Positions 28,916 through 40,265 of a DNA stretch of 64,000 bases are shown in pieces. The stretch spans positions 62,001 through 126,000 of the forward strand of contig NZ_QETK01000014.1 of NCBI RefSeq assembly GCF_003105155.1, given 5' to 3'. Numbering within the stretch: position 1 is the first letter of the stretch; the number at the start of each line of letters is the position of its first letter. The notes beneath the pieces were generated by a model. It did not search any database and was not told where the DNA came from. It worked only from the letters and a program-made list of their open reading frames with translations. Made by a program: the position numbers and the translations under genes. This stretch comes from Pseudomonas sp. SDI. GTDB taxonomy: Bacteria > Pseudomonadota > Gammaproteobacteria > Pseudomonadales > Pseudomonadaceae.

Positions 28916-29523
28916 AGCCCCCTGACTTCATCGCGGTTCAACGCCAGCCATTGCAAGGCAATGATGGTCGCCGCATTGGCTATTTGCCCATCGCGTACAG
29001 CCTGCAGGGCATCCTCGAACGCCCAGACCTTCACGCGAATGTCCTCGCCCTCTTCTTCCAGGCCATGCAAGCCGCCCGCCCCGGCGCTTTCACATCGACC
29101 CAGATACAAGTGCACATATTCATCGCTGCCGCCAGGAGACGGGAAGTACCGCGTCATTGGCCACAGTGCCTGAATCTCCAGCCCAGCTTCCTCCTGCGCC
29201 TCGCGGTGTGCAACTGCTTCTGGTTGTTCATCCTTGTCGATCAGACCGGCGACCAGCTCGACCATCCACGGGTTATCGACCTTGCCCAGCGCACCGACCC
29301 GAAACTGTTCGATCAACACCACTTCGTCGCGTTGCGCGTCGTACGGCAGCACGCAGACGGCATCGTGGCGCACAAACAGCTCACGGCTGATTTCGCGGCT
29401 CATGCCCCCGGCGAACAGCTCGTGGCGCAGGTGCACACGGTCCAGTCGGTAGAAGCCCTTGAAGCAGTTTTCCCGCCGGGTGATTTCGATTGCCGTCGGT
29501 TCGGCGTTTTGCGTGTCAGTCAT
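28906..29523 (-). CDS. nudF: ADP-ribose pyrophosphatase NudF
   Basis: Nudix hydrolase cleaving ADP-ribose to AMP and ribose 5-phosphate. The 205-residue product has the Nudix box in AGLIDKDEQPEAVAHREAQEEAG (residues about 95-118; key parts GLIDKDE and REAQEEAGL), and the proline after YFPSPGGSDEY typical of ADP-ribose-specific members. The ATG at 29521-29523 is the conserved start; longer in-frame reading upstream is not conserved in kind. It is the first gene of the run ending with parC and is divergent from the RsiV-type lipoprotein gene. Confidence 0.94.
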   Translation of the reverse strand: MTDTQNAEPTAIEITRRENCFKGFYRLDRVHLRHELFAGGMSREISRELFVRHDAVCVLPYDAQRDEVVLIEQFRVGALGKVDNPWMVELVAGLIDKDEQPEAVAHREAQEEAGLEIQALWPMTRYFPSPGGSDEYVHLYLGRCESAGAGGLHGLEEEGEDIRVKVWAFEDALQAVRDGQIANAATIIALQWLALNRDEVRGLWS

Positions 29524-29706
29524 CTGCAACCTCGTTAACCCAATCGCGCTTCGCGCCATCCTAACCTGCACACCGTTGCCTTTCACCCCTTTAAAACTCC
29601 CCGGCGGGCTGCGAGGATAGGGGCCCGCTGGTCTATTCAGCTTAGTGGCGAACCGAAGGCGCTGCCGACGGTCCAAGCCCGATCATCGTTGTCATAAAGG
29701 ATCATC

Positions 29707-30453
29707 ATGACGCTTGCCAAACTGACTGCCGTGGCCGTCCTGGCGCTGGCGCTGGGTGCTTGCCAGAGCCTGTTCAAGCCCAACATGCGCACCCCGTTGG
29801 AGGTCAAGCGCGACGCCTGGGAGCACATCAAGCCCGGCTGCACCGCCGCCGACTGCCCACTGGTGAACATCGACACCGTACACTTCCCGGCGCTGCCCAA
29901 GCTCGATGCCATCGTCGAGCGCAGCCTGCTCGGCCTGACCCGCGACGGCGAAGGCGCAGCGCTGCCGGCCTCGCTGAAGTCCTATGAAGACAACTTCCTG
30001 CGCGAAGCCGAGGCCCGCCACAGCAGCTACCTGCAAGCCAAGGTACGCGAGCAGCATGACGGACTGGTGATCGTCGAACTGTCCAGCTACCTGGACACCG
30101 GCGGTGCCCACGGCATGCCAGGGCGCGGTTTCATCAACTATTCGCGCCAGCAGGACAAAGTCCTGACCCTCAAGGACATGCTCGTCCCGGGCCAGGAAGA
30201 AACCTTCTGGAAAACCGCCGAAGAAGCCCACCGTGGCTGGCTGGCAGCCACTGGCATGGACAAGGACGCCGAGTTCGTGAAGAACTGGCCGTTCCAGAAA
30301 ACCCCGCACATTGCCCTGACCTACGGCGCGCTGGTGCTGAAGTACGAGGTCTATGCCATCGCCCCGTACTCCATGGGTCACATCGAACTGAAGATCCCCT
30401 ACCCGCGCCTGAACGGCGTGATCAGGCCGGAATTGTTTCCCGGCCGCGGCTGA
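29707..30453 (+). CDS. RsiV-family (DUF3298) lipoprotein
   Basis: A 248-residue probable outer-membrane lipoprotein with the lipobox LGAC at about 16-19. The body matches the DUF3298/RsiV type: VNIDTVHFPALPKLDAIVERSL, a central SYLDTGGAHGMPGRGFINYS-like tract (key AHGMPG), LTLKDMLVPGQEE and a C-terminal ALVLKYEVYAIAPYSMGHIELKIPY (key YSMGH). In Bacillus, RsiV binds lysozyme and controls a sigma factor; here there is no sigma-binding domain, so lysozyme binding or cell-envelope protection is only a possibility. AAGGA ribosome site. Its last 32 bases overlap the convergent cytX. Confidence 0.8.
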   Translation: MTLAKLTAVAVLALALGACQSLFKPNMRTPLEVKRDAWEHIKPGCTAADCPLVNIDTVHFPALPKLDAIVERSLLGLTRDGEGAALPASLKSYEDNFLREAEARHSSYLQAKVREQHDGLVIVELSSYLDTGGAHGMPGRGFINYSRQQDKVLTLKDMLVPGQEETFWKTAEEAHRGWLAATGMDKDAEFVKNWPFQKTPHIALTYGALVLKYEVYAIAPYSMGHIELKIPYPRLNGVIRPELFPGRG

Positions 30454-31705
30454 AGCTCAGTAGCGCCTGCAGCAACCCGGCCATGGCCAGCGCCGGCAGG
30501 GTTGCCCCCAGCTCCGGCGCGTAGTTCGCCAGCAGGTGGTAGGTGACCACGCCACCGAACCAGGCCAGCAAGGCGCCGCCGTGCAGGCCATCGACCGCCA
30601 GCGGCAAACGACGCCGACGGAGGATGAAGTGATCGGTCAGCACCACGCCGAACAGCGGGGCGAACACCGAGCCGATCAGCAGCAGGAAGTTCTCGTACTG
30701 CGCCAGCGGCGCGAAGCAGGCGATCAGGGTGCACAGCACGCCGATCGCCAGCGCCAGGTGCTCGACCTTGACCCGCAGTAGCAGACTGCTCGACACCGCC
30801 GCCGAGTGGATGTCGGCGAAGGCCTTTTCCGACTCGTCGAGCAGCACCAGCAGCAACGGAATACCGAAGCCGGCGCCGGCCAGCGCCAACAGCAGGGTAT
30901 TGGCTTCGCCATCCGGGGCGTAGGCCAGGATGTAGGCCACCCCAAGGCTCATCATCCACAGGTTGCCGATGAAATAACCCAACGCCGTGCCAACGAATAC
31001 GCCGTCGCTACGCTTGCCGAAACGCGAGTAATCGGCGATCAGCGGCAGCCACGACAGCGGCAGCGCAATGGCAATATCGAAGCCGCCGGCCAACGACAGC
31101 GAACCGTCGCCGCTGCGCGCCCACAGCGCGGCCAGGTCGACCTTGCTGAACAGGTTCCAGGTCAGCCACAGGCAGGCGCCGATCAGTAGCCAGATACCCC
31201 ACTTGCGCAGGATGCGGCGGACGAAGGTCAGCGGCCCGGCCACGGCCAGCAAGGTAGCCAGGGCGCCAAAGAATACCGCCCAGAGCAATGGGCTGACCCA
31301 CACGCTGTGTTCGCCGAACGCGCGCGCGCCGAGCAGGCTGGCGGCGTCGCGCATCACGATGATTTCGAAGGCGCCCCAACCGATCAGTTGCAGCAGGTTG
31401 AGCACGGCTGGCAGGGCCACGCCGTGGCGGCCCAGGCTCAGCCGCAGGGTGCCCATGGCCGAGAGGCCGGTGTCGCTGCCAATCACCGCGGCGCTGGCCA
31501 GCAACAGCACGCCCACCAGGCTGCCGAGGGCGATGGCCAGCACCGAGCCGGACAGGCCCAGGCCTGGGCCGAGCAAGGCGCCGGTCTGCAGCACCATCAG
31601 GCCGATGCCGAGGGAGAACCACAGGGAAAACAGGTCGCGCGCGCCAAACGGACGCTGCTGCGCGGGGATTGGAATATCGGGGGAGTAGTGGCTGGGTGTG
31701 CTCAC
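30422..31705 (-). CDS. cytX: Hydroxymethylpyrimidine transporter CytX
   Basis: NCS1-type permease of 427 residues with about 12 predicted membrane helices. Family features are LFSLWFSLGIGLMVLQTGALL near residue 25, SLVGVLLLASAAVIGSDTGLSAMGTLRLS and LPLSWLPLIADYSRFGK. CytX proteins beside thiamin genes are thought to import hydroxymethylpyrimidine, the product made by ThiC. It is transcribed with thiC, starting 88 bases after it, with a large hairpin between. Its 3' end overlaps the convergent lipoprotein gene. Substrate assignment comes from family and context. Confidence 0.85.
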   Translation of the reverse strand: MSTPSHYSPDIPIPAQQRPFGARDLFSLWFSLGIGLMVLQTGALLGPGLGLSGSVLAIALGSLVGVLLLASAAVIGSDTGLSAMGTLRLSLGRHGVALPAVLNLLQLIGWGAFEIIVMRDAASLLGARAFGEHSVWVSPLLWAVFFGALATLLAVAGPLTFVRRILRKWGIWLLIGACLWLTWNLFSKVDLAALWARSGDGSLSLAGGFDIAIALPLSWLPLIADYSRFGKRSDGVFVGTALGYFIGNLWMMSLGVAYILAYAPDGEANTLLLALAGAGFGIPLLLVLLDESEKAFADIHSAAVSSSLLLRVKVEHLALAIGVLCTLIACFAPLAQYENFLLLIGSVFAPLFGVVLTDHFILRRRRLPLAVDGLHGGALLAWFGGVVTYHLLANYAPELGATLPALAMAGLLQALLSFSRGRETIPA

Positions 31706-31750
31706 GACAAGGTCTCTACAGGAAGATTCTGATTGTTATTGGGGGCCTCA

Positions 31751-31786
31751 TCGCGGCACGAGTCGGGTCGCCGACTCGTGCCGCGA
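31751..31786. repeat. Perfect 16-bp hairpin between thiC and cytX
   Basis: TCGCGGCACGAGTCGG and its exact complement flank the loop GTCG. The T tract (CTTTTT at 31790-31795) is on the plus strand, not downstream of the stem for thiC. The sequence is related to the REP-like elements in this window (CATCGCGG-ACGAGTCGG at 41235). It may lower cytX expression relative to thiC or protect the thiC 3' end. Confidence 0.65.
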
Positions 31787-31793
31787 TAGCTTT

Positions 31794-33925
<2,132 letters not shown>

Positions 33926-33929
33926 GGCC

Positions 33930-33959
33930 AGTCTAGACTGCACTACCCCCAAACGGCAA
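33930..33959 (-). promoter_or_regulatory. Putative sigma-70 promoter for the thiC leader
   Basis: On the minus strand TTGCCG (33954-33959) and TAGACT (33930-33935) are separated by 18 bases and end just before the riboswitch begins, a fitting position for the start of the leader. Confidence 0.45.
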
Positions 33960-34064
33960 CAGGACAAACATACGCACGATAAATGGCGCAAATGGCAGAT
34001 TGTTGCAAAATGCTCACGCATCTACACTGCCCTGCGCAATCACCCATCGTTCAAGGATCGCCCT

Positions 34065-35498
34065 ATGCTGCGCAAACTTTCACTGGCCCTTGCCGTGTCT
34101 TGTGCTACCAACGGAATGGCCTGGGCCGCTGAGCAGCCCTTGTCGGCGAAGACCGACCTGGTCAGCGTCTATCAGGAGGCGGTCACCAACAACGCTGACC
34201 TCGCCGCGGCGCAAGCCGATTACGGTGCCCGCCGCGAAATCGTGCCGCAGGCACGCGCCGGGCTGCTGCCGAACCTCTCGGCCGGCGCCGAGATGCAGAA
34301 CACGCGCACCAAACTCGACCAGCCGTCGATCACCTCCAACCGCAGCGGCAATTCCTGGACCGCCACCCTGTCACAGCCGATCTTCCGCGCTGACCGCTGG
34401 TTCCAGTTGCAGGCGGCCGAGGCGGTCAACGAGCAGGCGGCGCTGGAGCTGTCGGCCACCGAGCAGAACCTGATCCTGCAAAGTGCCGAGAACTACTTCG
34501 CGGTGCTGCGTGCCCAGGACAACCTGGCCTCGACCAAGGCCGAGGAAGCGGCGTTCAAGCGCCAGCTCGACCAGTCCAACGAGCGCTTCGACGTCGGCCT
34601 GTCGGACAAGACCGACGTGCTGCAATCGCAAGCCAGCTACGACACCGCGCGGGCCAACCGGATCGTTGCGCAGCGCCGGGTCGACGACGCCTTCGAAGCG
34701 CTGGTGACCTTGACCAACCGCAATTACAACGCACTGCAGGGCATCGTCCATACCCTGCCGGTGGTGCTGCCGGTACCGAACGATGCCAAGGCCTGGGTGG
34801 ATACCGCAGCCAAGCAGAACCTCAACCTGCAAGCGACCAACTACGCCGTCAGCGCCGCCGAAGAGACCCTGCGCCAGCGCAAGGCCGGGCATGCGCCAAC
34901 CCTGGACGCCGTGGCGCGCTATCAGAAAGGCGACAACGACAACCTCGGTTTCACCAACCCGAACCTGACCGGCCAGCCATATCGCGGCGATGCCGAGCAG
35001 ACCAGCATCGGCCTGCAACTGAACATCCCGATCTACAGCGGCGGGCTGACCAGCTCGCAAGTGCGCGAGGCCTATTCGCGGCTGAGCCAGACCGAGCAGC
35101 AGCGCGAAAGCCTGCGCCGCCAGGTGGTGGAGAACACCCGCAACCTGCACCGCGCGGTGAACACCGACGTGGAACAGGTGCAGGCGCGCAAGCAGTCGAT
35201 CATTTCCAACCAGAGTGCGCTGGAAGCGACGGAGATCGGCTATCAGGTAGGGACACGCAACATTGTCGACGTGCTGGATGCACAGCGTCAGCTGTACACC
35301 TCGGTGCGCGACTACAACAACACGCGCTATGACTACATTCTCGACAACCTGCGCCTGAAACAGGCAGCGGGGACCCTGAGCCCGCAGGACCTGCAGGACC
35401 TCAGCCGGTACCTGAAGCCGGACTACAACCCGGACCGCGACTTCCTGCCGCCGGACCTGGCCAAGGCTGCCGCAGCGAATTTCGAGCGGCCGCTGTAG
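34065..35498 (+). CDS. tolC: TolC-family outer-membrane channel protein
   Basis: Trimeric outer-membrane exit duct for type I secretion and drug efflux. The 477-residue product has a signal peptide (about 1-21, ending MAWA-AEQ), then two outer-membrane-efflux repeats: DLVSVYQEAVTNNADLAAA, PNLSAGAEMQ, QPIFRADRW, ERFDVGLSDKTDVLQSQASYD, then the second repeat with TSIGLQLNIPIYSGGLTSSQVREAYS and YQVGTRNIVDVLDAQRQLY. The paired GLSDKTDVLQ/GTRNIVDVLD tracts are the family hallmark. A CAAGGA ribosome site precedes the ATG. It is divergent from thiC. Confidence 0.93.
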   Translation: MLRKLSLALAVSCATNGMAWAAEQPLSAKTDLVSVYQEAVTNNADLAAAQADYGARREIVPQARAGLLPNLSAGAEMQNTRTKLDQPSITSNRSGNSWTATLSQPIFRADRWFQLQAAEAVNEQAALELSATEQNLILQSAENYFAVLRAQDNLASTKAEEAAFKRQLDQSNERFDVGLSDKTDVLQSQASYDTARANRIVAQRRVDDAFEALVTLTNRNYNALQGIVHTLPVVLPVPNDAKAWVDTAAKQNLNLQATNYAVSAAEETLRQRKAGHAPTLDAVARYQKGDNDNLGFTNPNLTGQPYRGDAEQTSIGLQLNIPIYSGGLTSSQVREAYSRLSQTEQQRESLRRQVVENTRNLHRAVNTDVEQVQARKQSIISNQSALEATEIGYQVGTRNIVDVLDAQRQLYTSVRDYNNTRYDYILDNLRLKQAAGTLSPQDLQDLSRYLKPDYNPDRDFLPPDLAKAAAANFERPL

Positions 35499-35501
35499 GA
35501 C

Positions 35502-35554
35502 CTGGCTTGCCTGCGATCACCCGGTCCGCGTTCGGGCGATCGCAGGCAAGCCAG
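35502..35554. terminator. Long hairpin between tolC and waaA
   Basis: A perfect 17-bp inverted repeat (CTGGCTTGCCTGCGATC and complement) with a 19-base loop that can itself fold lies between convergent genes, three bases after the tolC stop. It looks like a REP-type palindrome (GCTTGCCTGCGAT core, common in fluorescent pseudomonads) acting at a gene end. Confidence 0.6.
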
Positions 35555-35579
35555 CGCCTACAGGTTCAATGGGGCTGAA

Positions 35580-36848
35580 TCACAGCAACTGCCCAAGCCC
35601 CTCCAGCAGACGCTGCAACGCCCCCTGATTCGCCTTCATCACCGCCAACCCTGCGGCGCCCATGCGCTGCGCATCACGGGGCAGCTCGATCAGCCGGCGC
35701 ACTGCCGCTGCCAGCCCCGCCGCATCGTCTACCTCCTGCAACGCCCCCGCCTCGCGCAACAGTGCCGCGATCTCAAGGAAGTTGAACAGGTGCGGCCCAC
35801 TCAGTACCGGCTTCTCCAGCGCAGCCGGCTCCAGCAGGTTATGCCCGCCGTTGGCCACCAGGCTGCCGCCAACGAAGGCAATATCCGCCAGCGCATACAA
35901 GAACAGCAGTTCGCCCATGGTGTCGCCAAGCAGCACCTGGGTATCGGCCTGCACCGGCTCGCCAGACGAGCGGCGAAGCGTCGTGAACTGCTGTCGGCTC
36001 AGCTCATGTACCGCGTTGAAGCGCTCCGGGTGACGTGGCACCAGCATCAGCAAGGCGTCCGAATGATGCTCCAGCAACTGCCGGTGCGCCGCCAGGATCA
36101 CGTCGTCCTCGCCCTCGTGGGTACTCGCGGCAATCCACACCGGACGTTGCTGCGCGGCCCACTGCCCGCGCAGTTCGGCGGCGCGCACCAGCAGTTGCGC
36201 ATCGATGGTCAGGTCGAACTTGATCGAGCCGGTCACGCTCACGCATTCCGGGCGCGCGCCCAGTTGGCGGAACCGCTCGGCCTCGGCTTCGGTCTGCACC
36301 GCAATCAGGCTCAGTTCGGCCAGCATCGGCCGGGTCAGCCTGGCAAAGCGCGCATAGCCCCGCGCCGAGCGTTCGGACAGCCGCGCATTGGCCAGCGCCA
36401 GCGGAATCCCGCGCTTGGCGCACTGGTGAATATGGTTGGGCCACAGCTCGGTTTCCATGATCACCGCCAGCCGCGGCTGCGCCTTGTCGAGAAAGCGCGC
36501 CGCCGCCCACGGCAGGTCATACGGCAGGTAGCAGTGCTGGATGCGCGGTTCGTTGGCGAACATGGCCTTGATCCGCTCGGAGCCGGTCGGGGTCATGCAG
36601 GTGACGGTGATCGGCAGCTGTGGATAACGCTCCAGCAGCGCGCGGATCATCGGTGCCGCAGCGATGCTCTCGCCCACCGACACCGCATGCACCCAGATCC
36701 CACCCGGCTTCAGCGCCGGCAAGCCAAAGGCAAAGCGCTCGCCGATACGCTGGCCATAGGCCGACGCCTTGCGCGAGCGCAGGAACAGGCGCAGCGCAAC
36801 CAGCGGCAGGCCCAGGTGAAACAGCAGGGAATAAAGGGTTCTGTTCAT
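35580..36848 (-). CDS. waaA: 3-deoxy-D-manno-octulosonic acid transferase WaaA
   Basis: Adds Kdo to lipid IVA at the inner-membrane face, the first step of LPS core assembly. The 422-residue product has an N-terminal membrane anchor (about 1-22), GIWVHAVSVGESIAAAPMI, METELWPNHIHQC, GSIKFDL, AASTHEGED, VPRHPERF, and GGHNLLEPAALEKPV with the donor-binding glutamate. The ATG at 36846-36848 gives the family N-terminus; a much longer in-frame reading upstream runs through the LysR gene region in a different frame and is not real. Position near hldE and msbA fits LPS function. Confidence 0.96.
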   Translation of the reverse strand: MNRTLYSLLFHLGLPLVALRLFLRSRKASAYGQRIGERFAFGLPALKPGGIWVHAVSVGESIAAAPMIRALLERYPQLPITVTCMTPTGSERIKAMFANEPRIQHCYLPYDLPWAAARFLDKAQPRLAVIMETELWPNHIHQCAKRGIPLALANARLSERSARGYARFARLTRPMLAELSLIAVQTEAEAERFRQLGARPECVSVTGSIKFDLTIDAQLLVRAAELRGQWAAQQRPVWIAASTHEGEDDVILAAHRQLLEHHSDALLMLVPRHPERFNAVHELSRQQFTTLRRSSGEPVQADTQVLLGDTMGELLFLYALADIAFVGGSLVANGGHNLLEPAALEKPVLSGPHLFNFLEIAALLREAGALQEVDDAAGLAAAVRRLIELPRDAQRMGAAGLAVMKANQGALQRLLEGLGQLL

Positions 36849-36862
36849 GGCGGCGAAGTGTA

Positions 36863-37753
36863 CTAGCCAATTGCACGCAAGTGCACTGCGAAGCGCTCGG
36901 CCAGCCACTGTGCCGCCGGCCCCAACGGCTCGTCGCGGCGCCAGGCCAGCTCTACCACCAGCGCCGGCGGCGTCCACTCGCTGGCCAGTTCGACCATCTG
37001 CGCCTGGTAGGTCGGGTACTGCACCACATGCCGCGGCAGCCAGGCCCAGCCCAGCCCGCGCATCAGCAGCTCGGCCATCGCGTAAAAGCTGTCGGCGCGC
37101 CAGATCTGCGGGCTGATCGGCTCGCCGCCCGGATAGCCGCTGGCTTGCGGAGTGATCAGCAATTGCCGGTGCCGCGCCAGTTGCTGGCGGCTGACCCACG
37201 GTAGTTGCGCCAGCGGGTGATGCACCGCGCACACCGTGACCATCTCGACGCTGCCCAGCGCCCGCCGCTCCAGCGCCACCGGCATCTGCTCGTGATGGAA
37301 CAACAGCCCAAGGTCGGCACGCCGCTCCACCAGTTTGCGTGCCACATCGCCCTGGGCGCCGCTGGCCAACTGCACTTCAAGCAGCGGAAATTGCGTGGCC
37401 AGGGCATCGAGGCTGTCGATCACCGGCTGATAGGGCATGGCCTCGTCCTGGGCCACCCGCAATTGCGCCTCTTGCCCACGCAACAGCGCCAGCGCGCGGC
37501 CGTCGAGGCGCTCACACTGGCGCAGCAGCTCGCGGGCATCCTCCAGCAAGGCGGCGCCGGCCGCAGTGAGCTGCGGCTGGCGGCCACTGCTGCGCTCGAA
37601 CAGGCTCACCCCAAGGTCCGCCTCCAGCAGCGCGATGCCGCTGCTGATCGCCGACTGCGCCCTGCGCATCTCGCGCGCCACGGCGGAAAACGAGCGCTGC
37701 TCGGCTACCCTGACGAACAGCCGCAGCTGTTCGAGATTCCACTGCTCGGCCAT
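36863..37753 (-). CDS. LysR-family transcriptional regulator
   Basis: A 296-residue regulator. The N-terminal winged helix (about 5-64) has LEQLRLFVRVAEQRSFSAVAREMRRAQSAISSGI (key AQSAISSGI) and LEADLGVSLFERSS; the rest is a substrate-binding effector domain starting near residue 95. It lies 14 bases upstream of waaA and is divergent from an SMR-type pump gene with 87 bases between the starts, so the pump gene is the likeliest target. The inducer is not known. Confidence 0.9.
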   Translation of the reverse strand: MAEQWNLEQLRLFVRVAEQRSFSAVAREMRRAQSAISSGIALLEADLGVSLFERSSGRQPQLTAAGAALLEDARELLRQCERLDGRALALLRGQEAQLRVAQDEAMPYQPVIDSLDALATQFPLLEVQLASGAQGDVARKLVERRADLGLLFHHEQMPVALERRALGSVEMVTVCAVHHPLAQLPWVSRQQLARHRQLLITPQASGYPGGEPISPQIWRADSFYAMAELLMRGLGWAWLPRHVVQYPTYQAQMVELASEWTPPALVVELAWRRDEPLGPAAQWLAERFAVHLRAIG

Positions 37754-37840
37754 CTAGCCTATCTCCAAATCAGATGGGAAATGACTTTACCGCATCCGGT
37801 CATCCACTAAAATGCCCGACCAGATCAGAGGATTACCGTC

Positions 37841-38173
37841 ATGAATGCCTACACCTACCTGGCCATCGCCATCTGCGCCGAAGTCATCGCCACTGCCTCG
37901 ATGAAGGCTGTGAAGGGCTTGAGCACGCCGCTGCCGCTGCTGCTGATGGTCTGTGGCTATGCCGTGGCGTTCTGGATGCTGACCCTGGTGGTGCGCAGCG
38001 TGCCGGTGGGCATCGCCTACGCCATCTGGTCGGGCCTGGGCATCGTCCTGATCAGTATTGCCGCGTTGCTGATCTACGGGCAGAAGCTTGACCTGCCGGC
38101 CATGCTCGGCATGGCCATGATCGTCGGTGGCGTGGTGGTGATTCAGGTGTTCTCGAAAACCACCGGGCATTGA
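37841..38173 (+). CDS. emrE: SMR-family multidrug efflux protein (EmrE-like)
   Basis: A 110-residue small multidrug resistance protein with four membrane helices. E14 in AICAEVIATASMKA is the proton/drug-binding glutamate, and the later helices carry AYAIWSGLGIVLISI and AMLGMAMIVGGVVVIQVFS, both canonical. It works as an antiparallel dimer that exchanges protons for hydrophobic cations. An AGAGGA ribosome site precedes the ATG. Likely controlled by the divergent LysR protein. The exact substrate is not evident; EmrE and guanidinium-type members look alike at this level. Confidence 0.9.
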   Translation: MNAYTYLAIAICAEVIATASMKAVKGLSTPLPLLLMVCGYAVAFWMLTLVVRSVPVGIAYAIWSGLGIVLISIAALLIYGQKLDLPAMLGMAMIVGGVVVIQVFSKTTGH

Positions 38174-38240
38174 TCGCCACACGGTAGATCGCGTTACAGG
38201 CTGTATACTGCGCCTCTGTCCCAGTTTGTGAGGTGCGTGC

Positions 38241-39416
38241 ATGCCATCCGTTATTTCCACCGACGTCCTGATCGTCGGCGCAGGGGTCGCAGGCCTCTGG
38301 CTCAACGCCCGCCTGCGCCGCCTGGGCTACTCGACAGTGCTGGTGGAACGCGCCAGCCTCGGCGGCGAGCAGACGCTCAAGTCGCAGGGGATCATCCACG
38401 GCGGCGCCAAATATGCCCTGCACGGCGCCCTGACCGGCGCTTCGGAAGCCATTGCCGACATGCCACGCCGCTGGCGCGAGGCCCTCGATGGCTGCGGCGA
38501 GCTGGACCTGTCGGGGGTCCGCCTGCTGTCCGAGGCCCACTACCTATGGTCGCCCGGCACCCTGGCCGGCAACCTGACCAGCTTCTTCGCCAGCAAGGCC
38601 GTGCGCGGCCGGGTCGATCAGGTCAAGGGCGACCAACTGCCACCCGCCCTGCAAGACCGCGCCTTCAAGGGCAAGGTCTACCGCCTGGCGGAACTGGTGG
38701 TCGACGTGCCGAGCCTGCTCGCCCGCCTCGCCGAACTGGCCGGTGACAGCCTGCTGGCCGGCGAACAGATCGAACCGCTGCGCGAACAGGACAAACTGGT
38801 CGGCCTGCGCGTCGATGGCCGCGAGATCCGCGCCCAACGTGTGGTGCTCAGTGCCGGCGCCGGTAACGCCGAACTGCTGCAGGCGCTGGGCTTGAGCCAG
38901 CCGGCCATGCAGCGCCGGCCGCTGCACATGGTCATGGCCAAGGGCCCGAGTCTGAAACCGCTGTACGCGCACTGCCTGGGGGGTGGGCCGAAGCCACGCA
39001 TCACCGTCACCAGCCACCCGGCAGCCAACGGCGAGTGGGTCTGGTACCTGGGCGGTGACCTGGCCGAAGCCGACGGCGTGGCGCGCGATCCGCAAGCGCA
39101 GATCGCCGCCGCGAAAAAGGAAGTGGCGAGCCTGCTGCCCTGGGTCGACCTGAGCCAGGTCAACTGGGCCACCGTGCGCATCGACCGCGCCGAACCAGCA
39201 CAATCGGGCCTGGTGCGCCCGGACAACGCCTTCCTCGCCGAGGAACAACCGCTGCTGGTCGGCTGGCCAACCAAGCTGGCCCTGGCCCCCGACTTCAGCG
39301 AACGGGTACTTAACAGCCTCGAACGCGACGGCATCAAGCCCGGTAACTACCCTGCCCTACCCGACCTGCCGCACCCGCCGCTGGCCACCCCGGTGTGGGA
39401 GCAACTGTTGCCATGA
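38241..39416 (+). CDS. FAD-dependent oxidoreductase (DAO family)
   Basis: A 391-residue flavoprotein. The N-terminal dinucleotide-binding motif is VLIVGAGVAGLWLNARL (G13, G15, G18), followed by VLVERASLGGEQTLKSQGIIHGG, which resembles the DAO/glycerol-3-phosphate-oxidase type, and later VVLSAGAGNAELLQALGL for the flavin. No membrane segment is seen. Its substrate is unknown. The stop overlaps the aldo/keto reductase start by four bases (ATGA), and the third gene follows after 40 bases, so the three form one unit. Confidence 0.85.
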   Translation: MPSVISTDVLIVGAGVAGLWLNARLRRLGYSTVLVERASLGGEQTLKSQGIIHGGAKYALHGALTGASEAIADMPRRWREALDGCGELDLSGVRLLSEAHYLWSPGTLAGNLTSFFASKAVRGRVDQVKGDQLPPALQDRAFKGKVYRLAELVVDVPSLLARLAELAGDSLLAGEQIEPLREQDKLVGLRVDGREIRAQRVVLSAGAGNAELLQALGLSQPAMQRRPLHMVMAKGPSLKPLYAHCLGGGPKPRITVTSHPAANGEWVWYLGGDLAEADGVARDPQAQIAAAKKEVASLLPWVDLSQVNWATVRIDRAEPAQSGLVRPDNAFLAEEQPLLVGWPTKLALAPDFSERVLNSLERDGIKPGNYPALPDLPHPPLATPVWEQLLP

Positions 39417-40225
39417 GCCTGCCAACCCTGCACACCCTGCAACGCCCACTGGGCAGCACCGGCCTGACGGTTTCGCCGCTGGGCCTGGGCACGGTCAAGC
39501 TTGGCCGCGACCAGGGCGTTAAATACCCCAACGGCTTCACCATCCCTGACGACGAGCAGGCCCGCCAGTTGCTGGCACAGGCCCGCGAGCTGGGCATCAA
39601 CCTGATCGACACCGCGCCGGCCTATGGCCGCAGCGAAGAGCGCCTCGGCCCGCTGCTGCGCGGGCAGCGCGATGAATGGGTGATCGTCAGCAAGGTGGGT
39701 GAAGAGTTCGAGAACGGCCAATCGCGCTTCGACTTCAGTGCCGCGCACACCCGGCTGTCGGTGGAGCGCAGTCTCAAGCGCCTGGAAACCGATCATCTCG
39801 AGCTGGTACTGGTGCATTCGGACGGCAACGACCTGCATATCCTGGAGCAGGAAGGGGTATACGACGCCCTGGAGCAGCTGAAACAGGACGGCAAGATCCT
39901 CGGTTACGGCTTCTCCGGAAAGACCGCCGCCGGCGGCCTGAAGGCACTGGAGCGCGGCGACTGTGCAATGGTCACCTACAATCTCAACGAGCAGGGCGAG
40001 CGCCCGGTGCTCGACTATGCTGCCGAACACGGCAAGGCGATCCTGGTAAAGAAGGCCCTGGCCAGCGGTCACGTGTGCCTGAGCCCGGGGGTCGACCCGG
40101 TGCGCGCCAGCTTCGAGCTGCTGTTTGCCCATCCGGGCGTGTGCAGTGCTATTGTCGGCACCATCAACCCCGTGCACCTGGCCCACAACGTGGCGACCGT
40201 CGCGCGGGTACTCGAACAGCGCTGA
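39413..40225 (+). CDS. Aldo/keto reductase
   Basis: A 270-residue NADPH-type aldo/keto reductase with the barrel signatures GLTVSPLGLGTVKLG, NLIDTAPAYGRSEERLG (catalytic D and Y), WVIVSKVG (K) and LVLVHSDG (H), and VCSAIVGTINPVHLAHNV at the cofactor site. The tetrad is complete, so it should be active. The start at 39413 overlaps the previous gene by four bases; an upstream in-frame start is less likely. The substrate is unknown. Confidence 0.9.
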   Translation: MSLPTLHTLQRPLGSTGLTVSPLGLGTVKLGRDQGVKYPNGFTIPDDEQARQLLAQARELGINLIDTAPAYGRSEERLGPLLRGQRDEWVIVSKVGEEFENGQSRFDFSAAHTRLSVERSLKRLETDHLELVLVHSDGNDLHILEQEGVYDALEQLKQDGKILGYGFSGKTAAGGLKALERGDCAMVTYNLNEQGERPVLDYAAEHGKAILVKKALASGHVCLSPGVDPVRASFELLFAHPGVCSAIVGTINPVHLAHNVATVARVLEQR

Positions 40226-40265
40226 GCCGCCGCCGCGGCCGACCCCAACGCAAGAAGGCGCCGAC

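Noticed and set aside
36849..37232. N-terminal extension of waaA through the LysR gene
   Set aside because: An open frame continues upstream but overlaps the clear LysR coding frame; WaaA has its usual start and anchor at 36848.
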